Below, in pieces: positions 36,847-45,545 of a stretch of DNA of 55,812 bases. The stretch's first letter is position 1; every line of letters starts with the position of its first letter. A program made the translations under genes and the position numbers. The notes beneath the pieces are model-generated. The model worked only from the letters and a program-made list of their open reading frames with translations, did no database searches and had not been told where the DNA came from. This DNA is from Caulobacteraceae bacterium (GTDB taxonomy: Bacteria > Pseudomonadota > Alphaproteobacteria > Caulobacterales > Caulobacteraceae). The stretch is from the NCBI GenBank assembly GCA_027487945.1, contig JAIYCQ010000006.1:1-55812 (forward strand), written 5' to 3'.

Positions 36847-37581
36847 TTACAGCCGGAAGGCGGCGAGCCGCTCGTAATGCGGCCGGGCGGCCTCGGCGAT
36901 GCGGCGAAGATCGTCGCTCAGGGCCGGCGGCGTGGTCTCGTCCGGCGGCGGACCAAAGCCCGTGGAGCGCTCGACGGCGTCGTACCAGGCCGGGGCCCAG
37001 ACGCCGTCGCTGGCGCGAGGACCCGCCGGCCAGGCCAGCATGGCGGCATCGAAGGCGATACCCAGCGCGGCGCAGAGCCGGCCCAGGGTTCCGGCCGGAT
37101 CGGACAGGACGTCGCGGCCCTCGACCACCGGTGGCGGCGCGCCCAGCCGGTCGGCCTCGCGCTCGAAGAGTTCCCGCTGCCGCTCGACCCCGATGTCGGC
37201 CAGCGTGACCTCGCCGCGCTTGACGACATAGGAGGCCAGCACCCGGGCGGGATCGCGGATCAGGAAGGCGTTGACCGCCCCGTCCGCCCAGTCGAGGCCG
37301 AACCCGTCCAGCATGTGGTGGGTCATGTGCTTCTGGTACCAGACCGCCGCGTCGCCCGGAGCGGGACCGGCCAGCGCCGTCGCCACGACGCGCCAGTCCG
37401 TCGGCTGTGAGGTCAGGATCTCGCTGCGCATGGGATGGTCCAGCCCCGTCTCCGCGAGATAGGCGGCGTAGAAGGGCTCGTCGCTGACCGCGCAGTCGGG
37501 CCGGTTCTCGAACGACCGCATCATCGCCGTGGAGATGTTGCGCGGCCCCGACCACATGCAGAGGCGGACCGGCGCGCTCAC
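36847..37581 (-). CDS. Sulfotransferase-like P-loop protein
   Basis: 244 residues. The N-terminal MWSGPRNISTAMMRSFENR is the 5'-phosphosulfate-binding P-loop-like motif, and FLIRDPARVLASYV near residue 107 fits the 3'-phosphate-binding motif of the sulfotransferase superfamily. WYQKHMTHHML and DGRDVLSDP-like stretches are typical of the subgroup annotated beside aminotransferase homologues. Substrate and even sulfotransfer activity are unproven. It is translationally coupled to the class IV aminotransferase homologue by an ATGA overlap, so the two probably act together. Confidence 0.85.
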   Translation of the reverse strand: MSAPVRLCMWSGPRNISTAMMRSFENRPDCAVSDEPFYAAYLAETGLDHPMRSEILTSQPTDWRVVATALAGPAPGDAAVWYQKHMTHHMLDGFGLDWADGAVNAFLIRDPARVLASYVVKRGEVTLADIGVERQRELFEREADRLGAPPPVVEGRDVLSDPAGTLGRLCAALGIAFDAAMLAWPAGPRASDGVWAPAWYDAVERSTGFGPPPDETTPPALSDDLRRIAEAARPHYERLAAFRL

Positions 37582-38489
37582 AGCCCGGCGTCCCGGTCCT
37601 TGAGCCCCTCGTACAGCGCCCGCAGCTCGGCTGTCCTAGGGCCGGGCAGGGCGTGGGGCAGCGCGCGGCCGTCGATCTCGCGCACCGGAGTCAGGCCGCC
37701 GAAGGTGCCGGTGACGAAGGCCTCGTCGGCGCCGCGGGCGTCCTCGACCGGGAAGCGGTCAAGTCGCAAGGGGATCTTCGCCTCGCCGCACAGGGCGATG
37801 ACGTTGGCGCGGGTGACGCCGTTGAAGCAGAATTCGCCGGTCGAGGTCCGCACCTCGCCGTCCCGGACCCAGAAGAAGTTCGTCGCGTTGCAGCTCGACA
37901 CGAAGCCGTCCGGATCGAGCATCAGCGCCTCGTCGGCGCCGGCCCGGATGGCCTCGTTCAGCGCGATGATCAGGTTCAGCCGGCTGTGGCTGTTCAGCCG
38001 CATGTCGAACATGTGGGCCGGGGTGCAGCGGATGCCGACCGTGGCCAGCTTCAGGCCGCTGGTGACGATCGACGGACTGGGGACCTTCCACTCGGCCAGG
38101 ATCACCACCGTCGGGACGCCCAGGGCGTTGCGGGGGTCCTGGTTGGCGCCGGTCTTCTCGCCGCGGGTCACCATCAGCCGCAGGTGGACGCCGTCCTCCA
38201 TGCGGTTGGCGCGCAGCAGGTCGTCAAGCGCGGCCGTCATCTGCCGGCGGCTCATGCCGATGTCGAGGGCGATGGCGTCGGCGCCCTGGTAGAGGCGGTC
38301 GAGGTGCTTCTCGAGGAACAGCAGCCGGCCCCTGTGCAGCCGCAGGCCCTCCCAGACGCCGTCCCCGACCACGAAGCCGGCGTCGAAGACGGACACCTTC
38401 GCCGCGTCGCGGGTGACCAGCCTGCCGTTAAGCCAGATCAGCGCGCCTGCGTTGCGCGGGTCGGCGGCGAAGTCCTGGCTTCCGGCCAT
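37578..38489 (-). CDS. Class IV aminotransferase homologue lacking the PLP lysine
   Basis: 303 residues with the fold-type IV (BCAT / D-amino acid transaminase) layout: WLNGRLVTRDAAKVSVFDAG, VVGDGVWEGLRLHRGRL, FFWVRDGEVRTSTGEFCFNGVTR. Ungapped alignment of NSHSRLNLIIALNEA to the family pattern KSLNLLGNVLAKQEA puts Asn166 at the Schiff-base lysine; no other lysine lies between residues 148 and 200. The conserved glutamate that contacts the PLP ring nitrogen (TEGSSSN in D-AAT) is replaced by Ser199 in VSSCNATN. A normal transamination mechanism is therefore unlikely. It is the third gene of yggT-DUF167-this gene-sulfotransferase, with gaps of 2-3 bp and a final 4-bp overlap. Confidence 0.88.
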   Translation of the reverse strand: MAGSQDFAADPRNAGALIWLNGRLVTRDAAKVSVFDAGFVVGDGVWEGLRLHRGRLLFLEKHLDRLYQGADAIALDIGMSRRQMTAALDDLLRANRMEDGVHLRLMVTRGEKTGANQDPRNALGVPTVVILAEWKVPSPSIVTSGLKLATVGIRCTPAHMFDMRLNSHSRLNLIIALNEAIRAGADEALMLDPDGFVSSCNATNFFWVRDGEVRTSTGEFCFNGVTRANVIALCGEAKIPLRLDRFPVEDARGADEAFVTGTFGGLTPVREIDGRALPHALPGPRTAELRALYEGLKDRDAGL

Positions 38490-38492
38490 GGG

Positions 38493-38777
38493 TCAGGCTC
38501 CCGGTTGCGGCCCGAAGGCGGCGGTCACGGCGGCGGGGTCCAGCCCCTCGACCTCGACCTGCTTGAGCCGGCCGGTCTGGCCGGCTGCGATGCGGACGGA
38601 GGATTTGCTGACGCCCAGCGCCTTCGCCAGCAGCCCGGTCAGGGCGGCATTGGCCTCGCCCTCCACCGGCGGGGCGGCGACCCGGGCCTTCAGGAACGGT
38701 CGCCCGTCCGGTCCGGTGGCCCAGCCCTCGACCGCGTCCCGGCCGCCGCGCGGGGTGAGGCGGACGGCCAGGCGCAT
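38493..38777 (-). CDS. DUF167 (YggU-like) protein
   Basis: 94 residues: LAVRLTPRGGRDAVEGW, LKARVAAPPVEGEANAAL and LLAKALGVSKSSVRIAAGQTGRLK are the family hallmarks. It is a small cytoplasmic alpha/beta protein of unknown function, usually adjacent to yggT as here (2-bp gap). Confidence 0.93.
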   Translation of the reverse strand: MRLAVRLTPRGGRDAVEGWATGPDGRPFLKARVAAPPVEGEANAALTGLLAKALGVSKSSVRIAAGQTGRLKQVEVEGLDPAAVTAAFGPQPGA

Positions 38778-38779
38778 GG

Positions 38780-39094
38780 TCAGATCAACAGGCCCAGGAC
38801 GGCGTTGCGCGCCGCCGGCAGCAGGATGCTCTGGATGCCCTGCAGCAGCAGGAAAAGGATGATGAAGCTCAGGTCCACGCCGCCGAGCGGCGGAACGAAG
38901 CGCCGGATCGGGTTGAGCAACGGCTCGGTGAAGCGCTGCAGGCCGTAGTAGAGGCTGCCCGCCAGACGGTTCCGCAGGTTGATGATGTCGAAGGCGACCA
39001 GCCAGGACAGCACGGCGGCGACGATCAACGCGATGATCAGCAGGCTCAGCAGGCCGCTGATGATGAAGAAAACAAACTCGACGAGAGCGAACAT
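38780..39094 (-). CDS. YggT family membrane protein
   Basis: 104 residues with two hydrophobic segments, an N-terminal one (FIISGLLSLLIIALIVAAVLSWL) and one near residues 75-95 (LSFIILFLLLQGIQSILL), and the YggT motif LLNPIRRFVPPLGGVDLS between them. It heads the leftward operon. Its function is not established; it is suggested in the literature to support envelope integrity or osmotic tolerance. Confidence 0.92.
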   Translation of the reverse strand: MFALVEFVFFIISGLLSLLIIALIVAAVLSWLVAFDIINLRNRLAGSLYYGLQRFTEPLLNPIRRFVPPLGGVDLSFIILFLLLQGIQSILLPAARNAVLGLLI

Positions 39095-39197
39095 GGCGCG
39101 GGGGTCCCGGGGGCGTTGATGCGACCGGTTCTAGCCGTCGGCCGCGACGCCAGCAAGGCGCGCCCGGGAACGCGGCGCTCCGGCGCGGGACTTGCGC

Positions 39198-39227
39198 TTG
39201 ACAGCCGGGGAGCCCCCGCCGTATTTG
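39198..39227 (+). promoter_or_regulatory. Sigma-70-type promoter of tRNA-Ala
   Basis: A TTGACA -35 box, an 18-nt spacer and a TATTTG -10 box lie 23 bp upstream of the tRNA start, the expected geometry for a strong stable-RNA promoter. Confidence 0.6.
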
Positions 39228-39250
39228 CCGCGCTCTTCTCTCTCTGAGAG

Positions 39251-39326
39251 GGGGCCGTAGCTCAGTTGGTAGAGCGCCTCGTTCGCAATGAGGAGGTCAG
39301 GGGTTCGACTCCCCTCGGCTCCACCA
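39251..39326 (+). tRNA. tRNA-Ala (anticodon CGC)
   Basis: A 76-nt cloverleaf: acceptor GGGGCCG/CGGCTCC (one G-U), D-arm GCTCAGTTGGTAGAGC, anticodon stem CCTCG/TGAGG with loop TTCGCAA (anticodon CGC, reads GCG), T-arm GGGGTTCGACTCCCC, encoded CCA. Confidence 0.97.
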
Positions 39327-39343
39327 GGGCCCGCTTCGGGTCC
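39327..39343 (+). terminator. Hairpin directly after tRNA-Ala
   Basis: A 7-bp stem GGGCCCG/CGGGTCC (one G-U pair) with a CTT loop starts right after the CCA. It may terminate or protect the tRNA precursor; there is no T-run. Confidence 0.4.
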
Positions 39344-39408
39344 TGTGTCGCCGGTGCGCGGCGGCTTTTCCGCTCTTGTCGCGCCGACCCGGGCGCTGTG
39401 CCCGATCC

Positions 39409-40473
39409 CTAGATCGCCAGAGGCGCCGGCTCCGGTCGGGGCTCGCCCGGGGCAGGGTCGCGATGGTCGATGGAGACGAGCGTACCGGGGTTGGCGCTGG
39501 CCACGGTGATCTCTGCCGCCAGCTGCTGGGCCAGGGCCCGCACGATGCTGGTGCCGAGGCCGGGCGTGGCCTCGGCCGGGTCCTTTGGCAGGCCGACGCC
39601 GTCGTCGGTCACTGAAAGGGTCCAGGCCGGGCCGTCCGAGCGATACCGGACGACGATGTCGCCTGACCTTTCCCCGGGAAACGCGTGCTTCAGCGCGTTG
39701 ATCACCAGTTCAGTGACGATCAGGCCGAGACTCACCGACACCTCCGGCGTCGAGAGGCTGGCGTCGACATCGACCGACAGGGTGACCTGTCCCGGATCGC
39801 GGATCATCGAGGCGGCGATGCTGTTGCAAAGGGCGGTGAAGTAGGCGCGCAGGTCGACATCGCCCACCGAGGTCTCCGAGAGTTGCCGCTGCAGCTCCGC
39901 CACCGACATGACCCGGCTGTGGGCGTCGGTGAGATAGGTGCGGGTCTCGTCCGACTGGGTCTTGCGCGCGGTATGCAGGAGGACGCTGGCGATGATCTGC
40001 AGGCTGTTGGCGACCCGGTGCTGCAGTTCCTGCAGAAGCACGCCCTTCTCCCGGACCAGGGTGTCTCGCAGGGTTTCGGCCGTGCGCGCGTCCGTAACAT
40101 CGGCCAGGGTCAGCATCAGCCTGACGACGCCGGGCGCGCCGTAGCTGAGGTTGCGGGCGTTGAGCACCAGGCGGCGGGCCGGTCCGTCGGCGACCTGGAT
40201 GTCGAGCTCATAGGCCTCGACCTCGGCGGCGCCCGCCGCTGTCGAGGTCAGCAGCGAGCGGAGCTGCGGGACGTCCCATTGTCCGTCGCCCAGCGAGAAG
40301 ACAGACCGGCCGATGATCGTCGCGTTATCGCCTCCGAACGTCTTGCAGAAGGACGCGCTGGCGGCGACCACCGCCAGCCTGCCGTCGAGGAGCAGCACCG
40401 GGGCCGTGGAGGACTGGACGAGCGCCAGGGCCAGTCCGAGGACCGCCTCTCCGTCGAGGGTCGCGGCGGCCAT
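39409..40473 (-). CDS. PAS-HisKA_2 sensor histidine kinase
   Basis: 354 residues with no membrane segment, so cytoplasmic. Residues ~20-125 form a PAS-like domain (APVLLLDGRLAVVAAS, FCKTFGGDNATIIGRSVF). The dimerisation helix has the HisKA_2 pattern LLQELQHRVANSLQIIASVL with phospho-acceptor His152. The ATPase domain shows the N-box GLIVTELVINALKHAF and VTDDGVGLP, then GLGTSIVRALA. This kinase class in alphaproteobacteria often feeds the PhyR general stress pathway or single-domain receivers. No receiver gene is adjacent, so it is an orphan here. Confidence 0.92.
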   Translation of the reverse strand: MAAATLDGEAVLGLALALVQSSTAPVLLLDGRLAVVAASASFCKTFGGDNATIIGRSVFSLGDGQWDVPQLRSLLTSTAAGAAEVEAYELDIQVADGPARRLVLNARNLSYGAPGVVRLMLTLADVTDARTAETLRDTLVREKGVLLQELQHRVANSLQIIASVLLHTARKTQSDETRTYLTDAHSRVMSVAELQRQLSETSVGDVDLRAYFTALCNSIAASMIRDPGQVTLSVDVDASLSTPEVSVSLGLIVTELVINALKHAFPGERSGDIVVRYRSDGPAWTLSVTDDGVGLPKDPAEATPGLGTSIVRALAQQLAAEITVASANPGTLVSIDHRDPAPGEPRPEPAPLAI

Positions 40474-40714
40474 TCACTATCCTTTCAGGTCCGACCGTCG
40501 CCCTGCGGGCTCTGACGGACTCCCACGTTTGGGCGTCAGGCTCGATCGCGCCTGGTGTTATCGCGGACGATATCATGATCGCGACGGAGCTGCCGGAAAA
40601 TACGGCGACATCGAAAACCGTCGCGTTTCAGAAAACGCAGCCTGGATTTCTGTTGAGGGCTTCGCCGTCATCAAGCGGGATATTCAGCGCTCTGAATTGA
40701 CCCGCCTGCATCCA

Positions 40715-40804
40715 TTATACAGGGATGCGCATCAGCCTGAGCAGGATGAGCGCCACGACCACCGTCGCCGGCACCGCCAGGCTCCAGTACAGCATATCCT
40801 TCAC
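40715..40804 (-). CDS. 29-residue single-pass membrane protein
   Basis: A very short frame: GTG start with GGAGGG seven bases upstream, a charged start (MKDML), a continuous hydrophobic helix of about 18 residues (YWSLAVPATVVVALILL), a basic end (RLMRIPV) and a TAA stop. The strong ribosome-binding site, the clean membrane-helix topology with positive flank and the stop support a real small protein. It lies between the histidine kinase gene (same strand, downstream) and the divergent pentapeptide-repeat gene. Function unknown. No homologue can be named. Confidence 0.55.
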   Translation of the reverse strand: MKDMLYWSLAVPATVVVALILLRLMRIPV

Positions 40805-41060
40805 GGCAAGCCCTCCAACCATCCTGGCCGCAGATCCAACGCCGTCTGTCGGGCGAGGTTCCCCGCGCGGCCCCCTCCCCGGCGACCAGGGTCGATGCTG
40901 GTGTGATTCGATGACGTTCGCGTCCGCGTCGCCGCCCTGGCGGCGTGGAGCGAGCTACCCGAAACAGGTGCAGGTTTCGCCGCGTCGGTGGGCCGGTCTT
41001 TTCGATGGATTCAGCTTCTTCTGGGAAGTTGCGGGCCCGCTTCCGTTCAATCCCGCCGAG

Positions 41061-42200
41061 ATGTCCCGACTCCGCACCGCCCTCAAGATCGACAACGCGG
41101 TCCTGTCGCAGGAAGCGTTCGCCGCCATGGTGGTTCGTCACGAGGCGTTCACCTCGGGCCGGCCGGGAGGCGCGCGCGCCATCGGACGCTTTATCGAGGT
41201 GCGCGGCGTGATCTGCGTGAAGCGGGAGCTGGCCGACGCGGACTTTACCGGCGCCGACTTCGAGAAGGCGATCCTGGCCGGCAGCGACCTGTCGCGCACC
41301 AGCTTCTACTGCGCGAACCTGGCCCGGGCCGATCTTCGCCACGCCGTGCTGCGCCGCGCCGATCTTCGTGGGGCCAAGCTCGGCGGCGCCGTCCTGGCCT
41401 CGGCGATGCTGGACGAGGCGGACCTGCGGGCGGCAGTGCTGTGTCGCATCGACGCCCTGACCGGCCTGCGCTGGATGGGCGCCTCGGTGGACGCCCGCGG
41501 GGCCTCCATGAACGATGCGGACCTGTCGGAGGCCGTGGCCCACGGGGTCGACTTCACCAACTGCAGCCTTCGCGGAGCCTCCCTGCGGTCGGCCAACCTG
41601 AAGAACGCCAACTTCAGCAACGCCAACATGACCGGCGTGAACCTGGCCGGCGCCCGGCTGGACGGGGTGCGCATGCGCGGCGCCATCCTTGTCGGGGTCG
41701 CGGTGGATCGCCTCTTGCTGCCCCCTTCGGCCCTGGCTGGCTGCGTGCTCGATCCGACTCCCGAGGCGATGATGCAGGCCGACGTCATCCGCGCCGAGGT
41801 CGATCGGGCCGAGCGCTGGATCCACGCCTCGGGCCGTGACGGCGGCCCCGCCGACGTATCCGGGCGGGATCTGCGCCCCGCCCCGGTGTTTCGCAACCGC
41901 ACCCTGCCGGGACTGGCGGCGAGCAAGGTCCTGGCGGTGGATATGGACTTCTCCGACTCCCGCCTGCAGGCCGCCTGCTTCGACGGCGCCGACCTTCGCG
42001 GCGCCAACTTTTCGGGTGCGGATCTAAGGGGCGCGAGTTTCCGGGACGCCAACCTCACCCACGCGTGCTTCGCCGGGGCCATCCTGCAGGATCTGACGCT
42101 GGAGCGCGGCGCGACGCGAGCGACGGATATCGGCGGCGCGCGGCTGGACGGCACGGGTCTGAGGCCGCCTGAAGGCGACGTCTTCCTGCTTTCCGCCTGA
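41061..42200 (+). CDS. Pentapeptide-repeat protein
   Basis: 379 residues. After a short N-terminal region (LRTALKIDNAVLSQEAF) there are two blocks of A(D/N)LXX repeats: residues ~60-215 (for example ADFTGADFEKA, ADLRGAKLGG, ANLKNANFSNANMTGVNL) and ~290-365 (GADLRGANFSGADLRGASF). They are separated by a ~65-residue non-repeat helical linker. Such repeats fold as a right-handed beta helix; some members mimic DNA, most are uncharacterised. The ATG at 41061 is chosen because upstream in-frame sequence to 40725 is low-complexity and overlaps the antisense small gene. Confidence 0.88.
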   Translation: MSRLRTALKIDNAVLSQEAFAAMVVRHEAFTSGRPGGARAIGRFIEVRGVICVKRELADADFTGADFEKAILAGSDLSRTSFYCANLARADLRHAVLRRADLRGAKLGGAVLASAMLDEADLRAAVLCRIDALTGLRWMGASVDARGASMNDADLSEAVAHGVDFTNCSLRGASLRSANLKNANFSNANMTGVNLAGARLDGVRMRGAILVGVAVDRLLLPPSALAGCVLDPTPEAMMQADVIRAEVDRAERWIHASGRDGGPADVSGRDLRPAPVFRNRTLPGLAASKVLAVDMDFSDSRLQAACFDGADLRGANFSGADLRGASFRDANLTHACFAGAILQDLTLERGATRATDIGGARLDGTGLRPPEGDVFLLSA

Positions 42201-42233
42201 CGCCCGGCCCCCGGCCCCGGCGCCGTCGGCGCC

Positions 42234-42701
42234 TCAGGCGGCGACGGGCGTTGTGGCAGGCGACAGAAGGCGCTCGGCCGACACCCGGCTGATCAGATCG
42301 CCGTTCATCGAGATCAGGCCACAGACGAACCCGGTCGCCGCCGCACTGGCCAGCTCGGGTGTCGCCTGAATGTCCTCCGGCGCCACGGTGACGATGTCGA
42401 ACACCTCATCGACCAGCAGGCCGGCGAGACGGTCGCCGTCCTGCAGCACGATCGTCACGCTGCGCGCCGAGGGCCCCGCCGAGGGCAGCCCCATACGCGT
42501 CGCCGCGTCGATGATGGGCAGCACCGCGCCGCGCAGGTTGGTGACGCCCCGGATAAAGGCCGGAGACTGCGGCACCCGCGTCTCCGCCGACCAGCCGCGA
42601 ATCTCCCGCACCGTCATGATGTCGACGCAGAAGGACTGATCGGCGACCCGGAACGCGATGTACTCTCCATGATCGGACTCGTGGCGCGCCAGGCTGTCCA
42701 T
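42234..42701 (-). CDS. CheW-type chemotaxis coupling protein
   Basis: 155 residues of the CheW fold: YIAFRVADQSFCVDIMTVREI, RVPQSPAFIRGVTNLRGAVLPIIDAATRMGL, GLLVDEVFDIVTV and FVCGLISMNGDLISRVSAERLL. CheW bridges chemoreceptors and the CheA kinase. It lies 2 bp after the globin chemoreceptor gene, so it probably serves that receptor in particular. No cheA is in the window. Confidence 0.95.
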   Translation of the reverse strand: MDSLARHESDHGEYIAFRVADQSFCVDIMTVREIRGWSAETRVPQSPAFIRGVTNLRGAVLPIIDAATRMGLPSAGPSARSVTIVLQDGDRLAGLLVDEVFDIVTVAPEDIQATPELASAAATGFVCGLISMNGDLISRVSAERLLSPATTPVAA

Positions 42702-42703
42702 GG

Positions 42704-44338
42704 TCAGAACTCTTCCCAGCTGGAGGCGTCGGCCTTCAGGGCGTTGGCGCCCCGGGTCATCGGCGCCGGGCCGGCGGCCGAGAGCCGTCGACGCGCCTCG
42801 AGCACAGCGGGCGCGGCTGCGGGCGCCTCCCTGGCCGCAGGGACGCGCGGCGTGGGGACGGCCGCCGCGTAGGCGGGTTCGGAGCCGGCCAGCCGGAACC
42901 GGCCGACGAGGCGACCCAGTTCCGCCGTCTCGGCCTTCAGGGAGTGGGTGGCCGCGGTCGACTGCTCGACCATCGCCGCGTTCTGCTGGGTGACCTGATC
43001 CATGTGGTTGACGGCGTTGTTGACTTCGTGGAGGCCATTGGCCTGCTCCGCCGAGGAGGCCGCGATCTCGCCGACCAGACCGTTGATCTCGGCGACACGT
43101 TCGACGATGCGCTTGAGCGCGCTGCCGGTCTCGCCCACCAGCTTCGCACCCTGGCCGACATGCTGGGTGCTGGCCGAGATCAGGGTCTTGATCTCCTTGG
43201 CCGCCTCAGCCGAGCGCTGGGCAAGGGCGCGGACCTCCGACGCGACCACGGCGAACCCGCGACCGGCGTCGCCGGCCCGGGCCGCCTCCACCCCGGCGTT
43301 GAGCGCCAGAAGATTGGTCTGGAAGGCGATCTCGTCGATCACCCCGATGATCTGGGCGATCTGTCCGGACGAGGACTCGATCTGACCCATGGCGGTGACC
43401 GCGTCGGCCATGATCTGACCCGAGTGCTCGGCCTCTTCCCGCGCCGTCCCGACGAGACCGGCAGCCTGGCTGGCCCCTTCGGCGGCCTTGCGCACGGCGG
43501 CGGTCAGTTCGTCCAGCGCCGCAGCGGTCTGCTCCAGGCTGGCGGCCTGCTGCTCTGTGCGACGGGAGAGGTCGTCCGAGGCGAACGAGATCTCGTCCGA
43601 GCCGCTGCGGATGCCGTCCGACGACCGCGACACGGCCTTCAGGGTGTCGGCCAAGGAGTTGACCGCAGCATTGAAGTCGTCCTTCAGCTTCTGGAACTCC
43701 GGCGAGACCGCTTCGCTGAACGGCGTGGCCAGGTCACCGGCGGCGAGGCGGGCGAGGGCGCGACCGAGCGCGTCGACGGCCTGGGTCTGCCGGGCCTCGG
43801 CGGCCAGCCGGATGTCTTCCGCCGCCTTGCGTTGCTCCTCCAGGGTCTCGATGTAGATGGAGATGGCGAAGTCCATATCCAGCAGGATGGCCTTGATCAG
43901 ACTGGAGACCTTGCGACCGAGCGCCTCGGCGCCGTCCTTCCTGGCCACGAACCCCTTGGGCCAGTCCTCCCGGATCACCGCCTTGACGAGTTCCTCGGTC
44001 AGCAGGGCGTAGCCGCCGATGTACCAGCGCGGCTCCAGCCCGATGCGGGCGTGCACCTGACCAATGGTCCGGACCCCGCGGACATAGTCCTCGCCGTAGT
44101 CGGCCGAGGTGATGATGCCCCAGTGCTTCTGCTGGCGGCCCGCAGCGGTCTCGATGTGCGAGTCGCTGGAGAAGAAGGCGCGTGTCTCGGGAAAGGCCCT
44201 GACCTGTGCGTAGAAGGCATCCAGGGCCGGACGGATGGCCTTGGCGATGACCGGCTGCAGACTGCGGATATCGGTGCGGGCCGACTGGTCAAGCCGCATG
44301 AAATCCAGGCGTTGGCTCAAGGCGTGGTCATTCGACAT
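42704..44338 (-). CDS. Globin-coupled methyl-accepting chemotaxis protein
   Basis: A 544-residue soluble receptor with no membrane segment. Residues ~1-165 are a sensor globin/protoglobin domain with the expected proximal haem ligand His96 in [24 protein letters not shown]-like linker ([14 protein letters not shown]) follows, then the MCP signalling domain with the hairpin tip [21 protein letters not shown]. The C-terminus ends SSWEEF, a CheR/CheB-tethering pentapeptide type. It should sense oxygen or a related gas and signal to CheA via the adjacent CheW, like HemAT and Caulobacter McpB-class receptors. Confidence 0.95.
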   Translation of the reverse strand: MSNDHALSQRLDFMRLDQSARTDIRSLQPVIAKAIRPALDAFYAQVRAFPETRAFFSSDSHIETAAGRQQKHWGIITSADYGEDYVRGVRTIGQVHARIGLEPRWYIGGYALLTEELVKAVIREDWPKGFVARKDGAEALGRKVSSLIKAILLDMDFAISIYIETLEEQRKAAEDIRLAAEARQTQAVDALGRALARLAAGDLATPFSEAVSPEFQKLKDDFNAAVNSLADTLKAVSRSSDGIRSGSDEISFASDDLSRRTEQQAASLEQTAAALDELTAAVRKAAEGASQAAGLVGTAREEAEHSGQIMADAVTAMGQIESSSGQIAQIIGVIDEIAFQTNLLALNAGVEAARAGDAGRGFAVVASEVRALAQRSAEAAKEIKTLISASTQHVGQGAKLVGETGSALKRIVERVAEINGLVGEIAASSAEQANGLHEVNNAVNHMDQVTQQNAAMVEQSTAATHSLKAETAELGRLVGRFRLAGSEPAYAAAVPTPRVPAAREAPAAAPAVLEARRRLSAAGPAPMTRGANALKADASSWEEF

Positions 44339-44678
44339 CGGCGTCCTCCTCGCGGCTGCTGCTTGTGGTCGTTCGATCCTGGGCGGCGCGCGTCACCCGG
44401 TCGGCTCGTTCCGCCCCAAGGGCGGCGATGAAATGTCTGGCCAGGGGCGGGGACGGATCCGCCGCCCCGGCGATGGTGGCGGCGACGGCCTGGCGCCTGT
44501 CCAGGTCCGCGACAGCCTGCGCGATCGCTGCGGCCCCCCCGGGCAGCCGGTCGACCGCGCCGATCAGGACGGCGAGAAGATCGTGATGGACGTTGAGGTC
44601 TATCGTCAGCGCCCTGAGCGCGGGTGAGGCGCGCTCCTCATGCGGCACTTGCGGCGCAGACTTCGGCATCGGGTACAT
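44328..44678 (-). CDS. Hypothetical protein leading the chemotaxis operon
   Basis: About 116 residues. The start at 44678 is chosen for GAGG six bases upstream; an earlier in-frame ATG at 44726 is possible. The middle is helical ([26 protein letters not shown]) and the end is Thr/Ser/Arg-rich and acidic ([14 protein letters not shown]). Its stop lies 11 bp inside the chemoreceptor gene, so the two are coupled. No family is recognised. Confidence 0.65.
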   Translation of the reverse strand: MYPMPKSAPQVPHEERASPALRALTIDLNVHHDLLAVLIGAVDRLPGGAAAIAQAVADLDRRQAVAATIAGAADPSPPLARHFIAALGAERADRVTRAAQDRTTTSSSREEDADVE

Positions 44679-44903
44679 CGGTAGCCTCGACCGTGCGGGA
44701 CGTGGGAGCAGCGCGCCCTTTCGCAAACCCTCGTTCGGCGATGGTGAATGTCGCGTTAGGGATTTCCTGCGCCGGAGGCGAATCTACACCCAAAATGGGC
44801 AGGTGCGACATTTCGGCTTATAATCGCGCCCAGTCGCGAGCGATCCGCCCCGCAGCTTGGGCTTAAAGACTTACCGCGATCTATCCGATAACTTTGATCG
44901 ACT

Positions 44904-45422
44904 TTAGCCGATCATCGAAGACTGTTCCGAGTCATGGAAGGTCTGGCTCCGAAGCGCTCCGATGCGGTCAAGGTTGCCGATCAGGCCTTGCAGTGACTCC
45001 AGGGACTCTTTCAGGAAGGCCTCGGGCCGCATCTCAAGAATGGCGCTTGCCGGGACAATGATCCGACCGCGGGGGCCAGCCTTCGTGCAGCGCCCGTCCT
45101 CGACAAGTCGGGCGATATGCCGGCGCACCGTTTCGTAGGGCAGGGCCAGCTGCTTGGCGATCGCATAGACGCTGACGGGCGTCCTCAGGCTGTCGTCAGG
45201 CAGATGATTGCCCGTGTCGTAGTCATGGTCGCCCTTCGACGTCCTCAGCTCGGCGGTGTTGGCGTGAATGATCGACAGCAGGATGATCCCGCGGACGACA
45301 TCGCCGTCCGTCAGGCTGGCGGCCATGTTGATGGAACGCAGAACATGGCTCCAGCCGTGTCGCACGGCGGCCAGCCGTACATCTCTGCCGGTCCGGGTGA
45401 CGGCGGGCTCGAACTTGATCAC
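44904..45422 (-). CDS. Winged-helix DNA-binding regulator
   Basis: About 172 residues. A helix-turn-helix is seen at VSVYAIAKQLALPYETVRRHIARLVEDGRC followed by a wing-like GPRGRIIVPAS; an N-terminal helical part (SHVLRSINMAASLTDGDVVRGIILLSIIHANTAEL) may be the dimerisation or sensing part. The motif resembles GntR/MarR/IclR-type winged helices, but no family is fixed. The GTG start at 45422 is chosen for GAGGA seven bases before it; an ATG at 45461 is the alternative. The 225-bp gap between this gene and the chemotaxis operon contains an inverted pair AATGTCGC (44747) / GCGACATT (44805). Confidence 0.78.
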   Translation of the reverse strand: MIKFEPAVTRTGRDVRLAAVRHGWSHVLRSINMAASLTDGDVVRGIILLSIIHANTAELRTSKGDHDYDTGNHLPDDSLRTPVSVYAIAKQLALPYETVRRHIARLVEDGRCTKAGPRGRIIVPASAILEMRPEAFLKESLESLQGLIGNLDRIGALRSQTFHDSEQSSMIG

Positions 45423-45545
45423 GGTGCGTTCCTCGGGGCGGCGCCGGAGTGGAGAGCGCACTGATCCAGTCGCAGTAAAGGTCCGTGCGCGTTTTGACCG
45501 GGATCAAAGCCGCATCAGGGTGCGCTATTCTGTCCCAGTGCAGGC

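Noticed and set aside
40725..41060. N-terminal extension of the pentapeptide-repeat protein
   Set aside because: Low-complexity Pro/Arg/Ser sequence, opposite the small membrane protein gene; the ATG at 41061 fits better.
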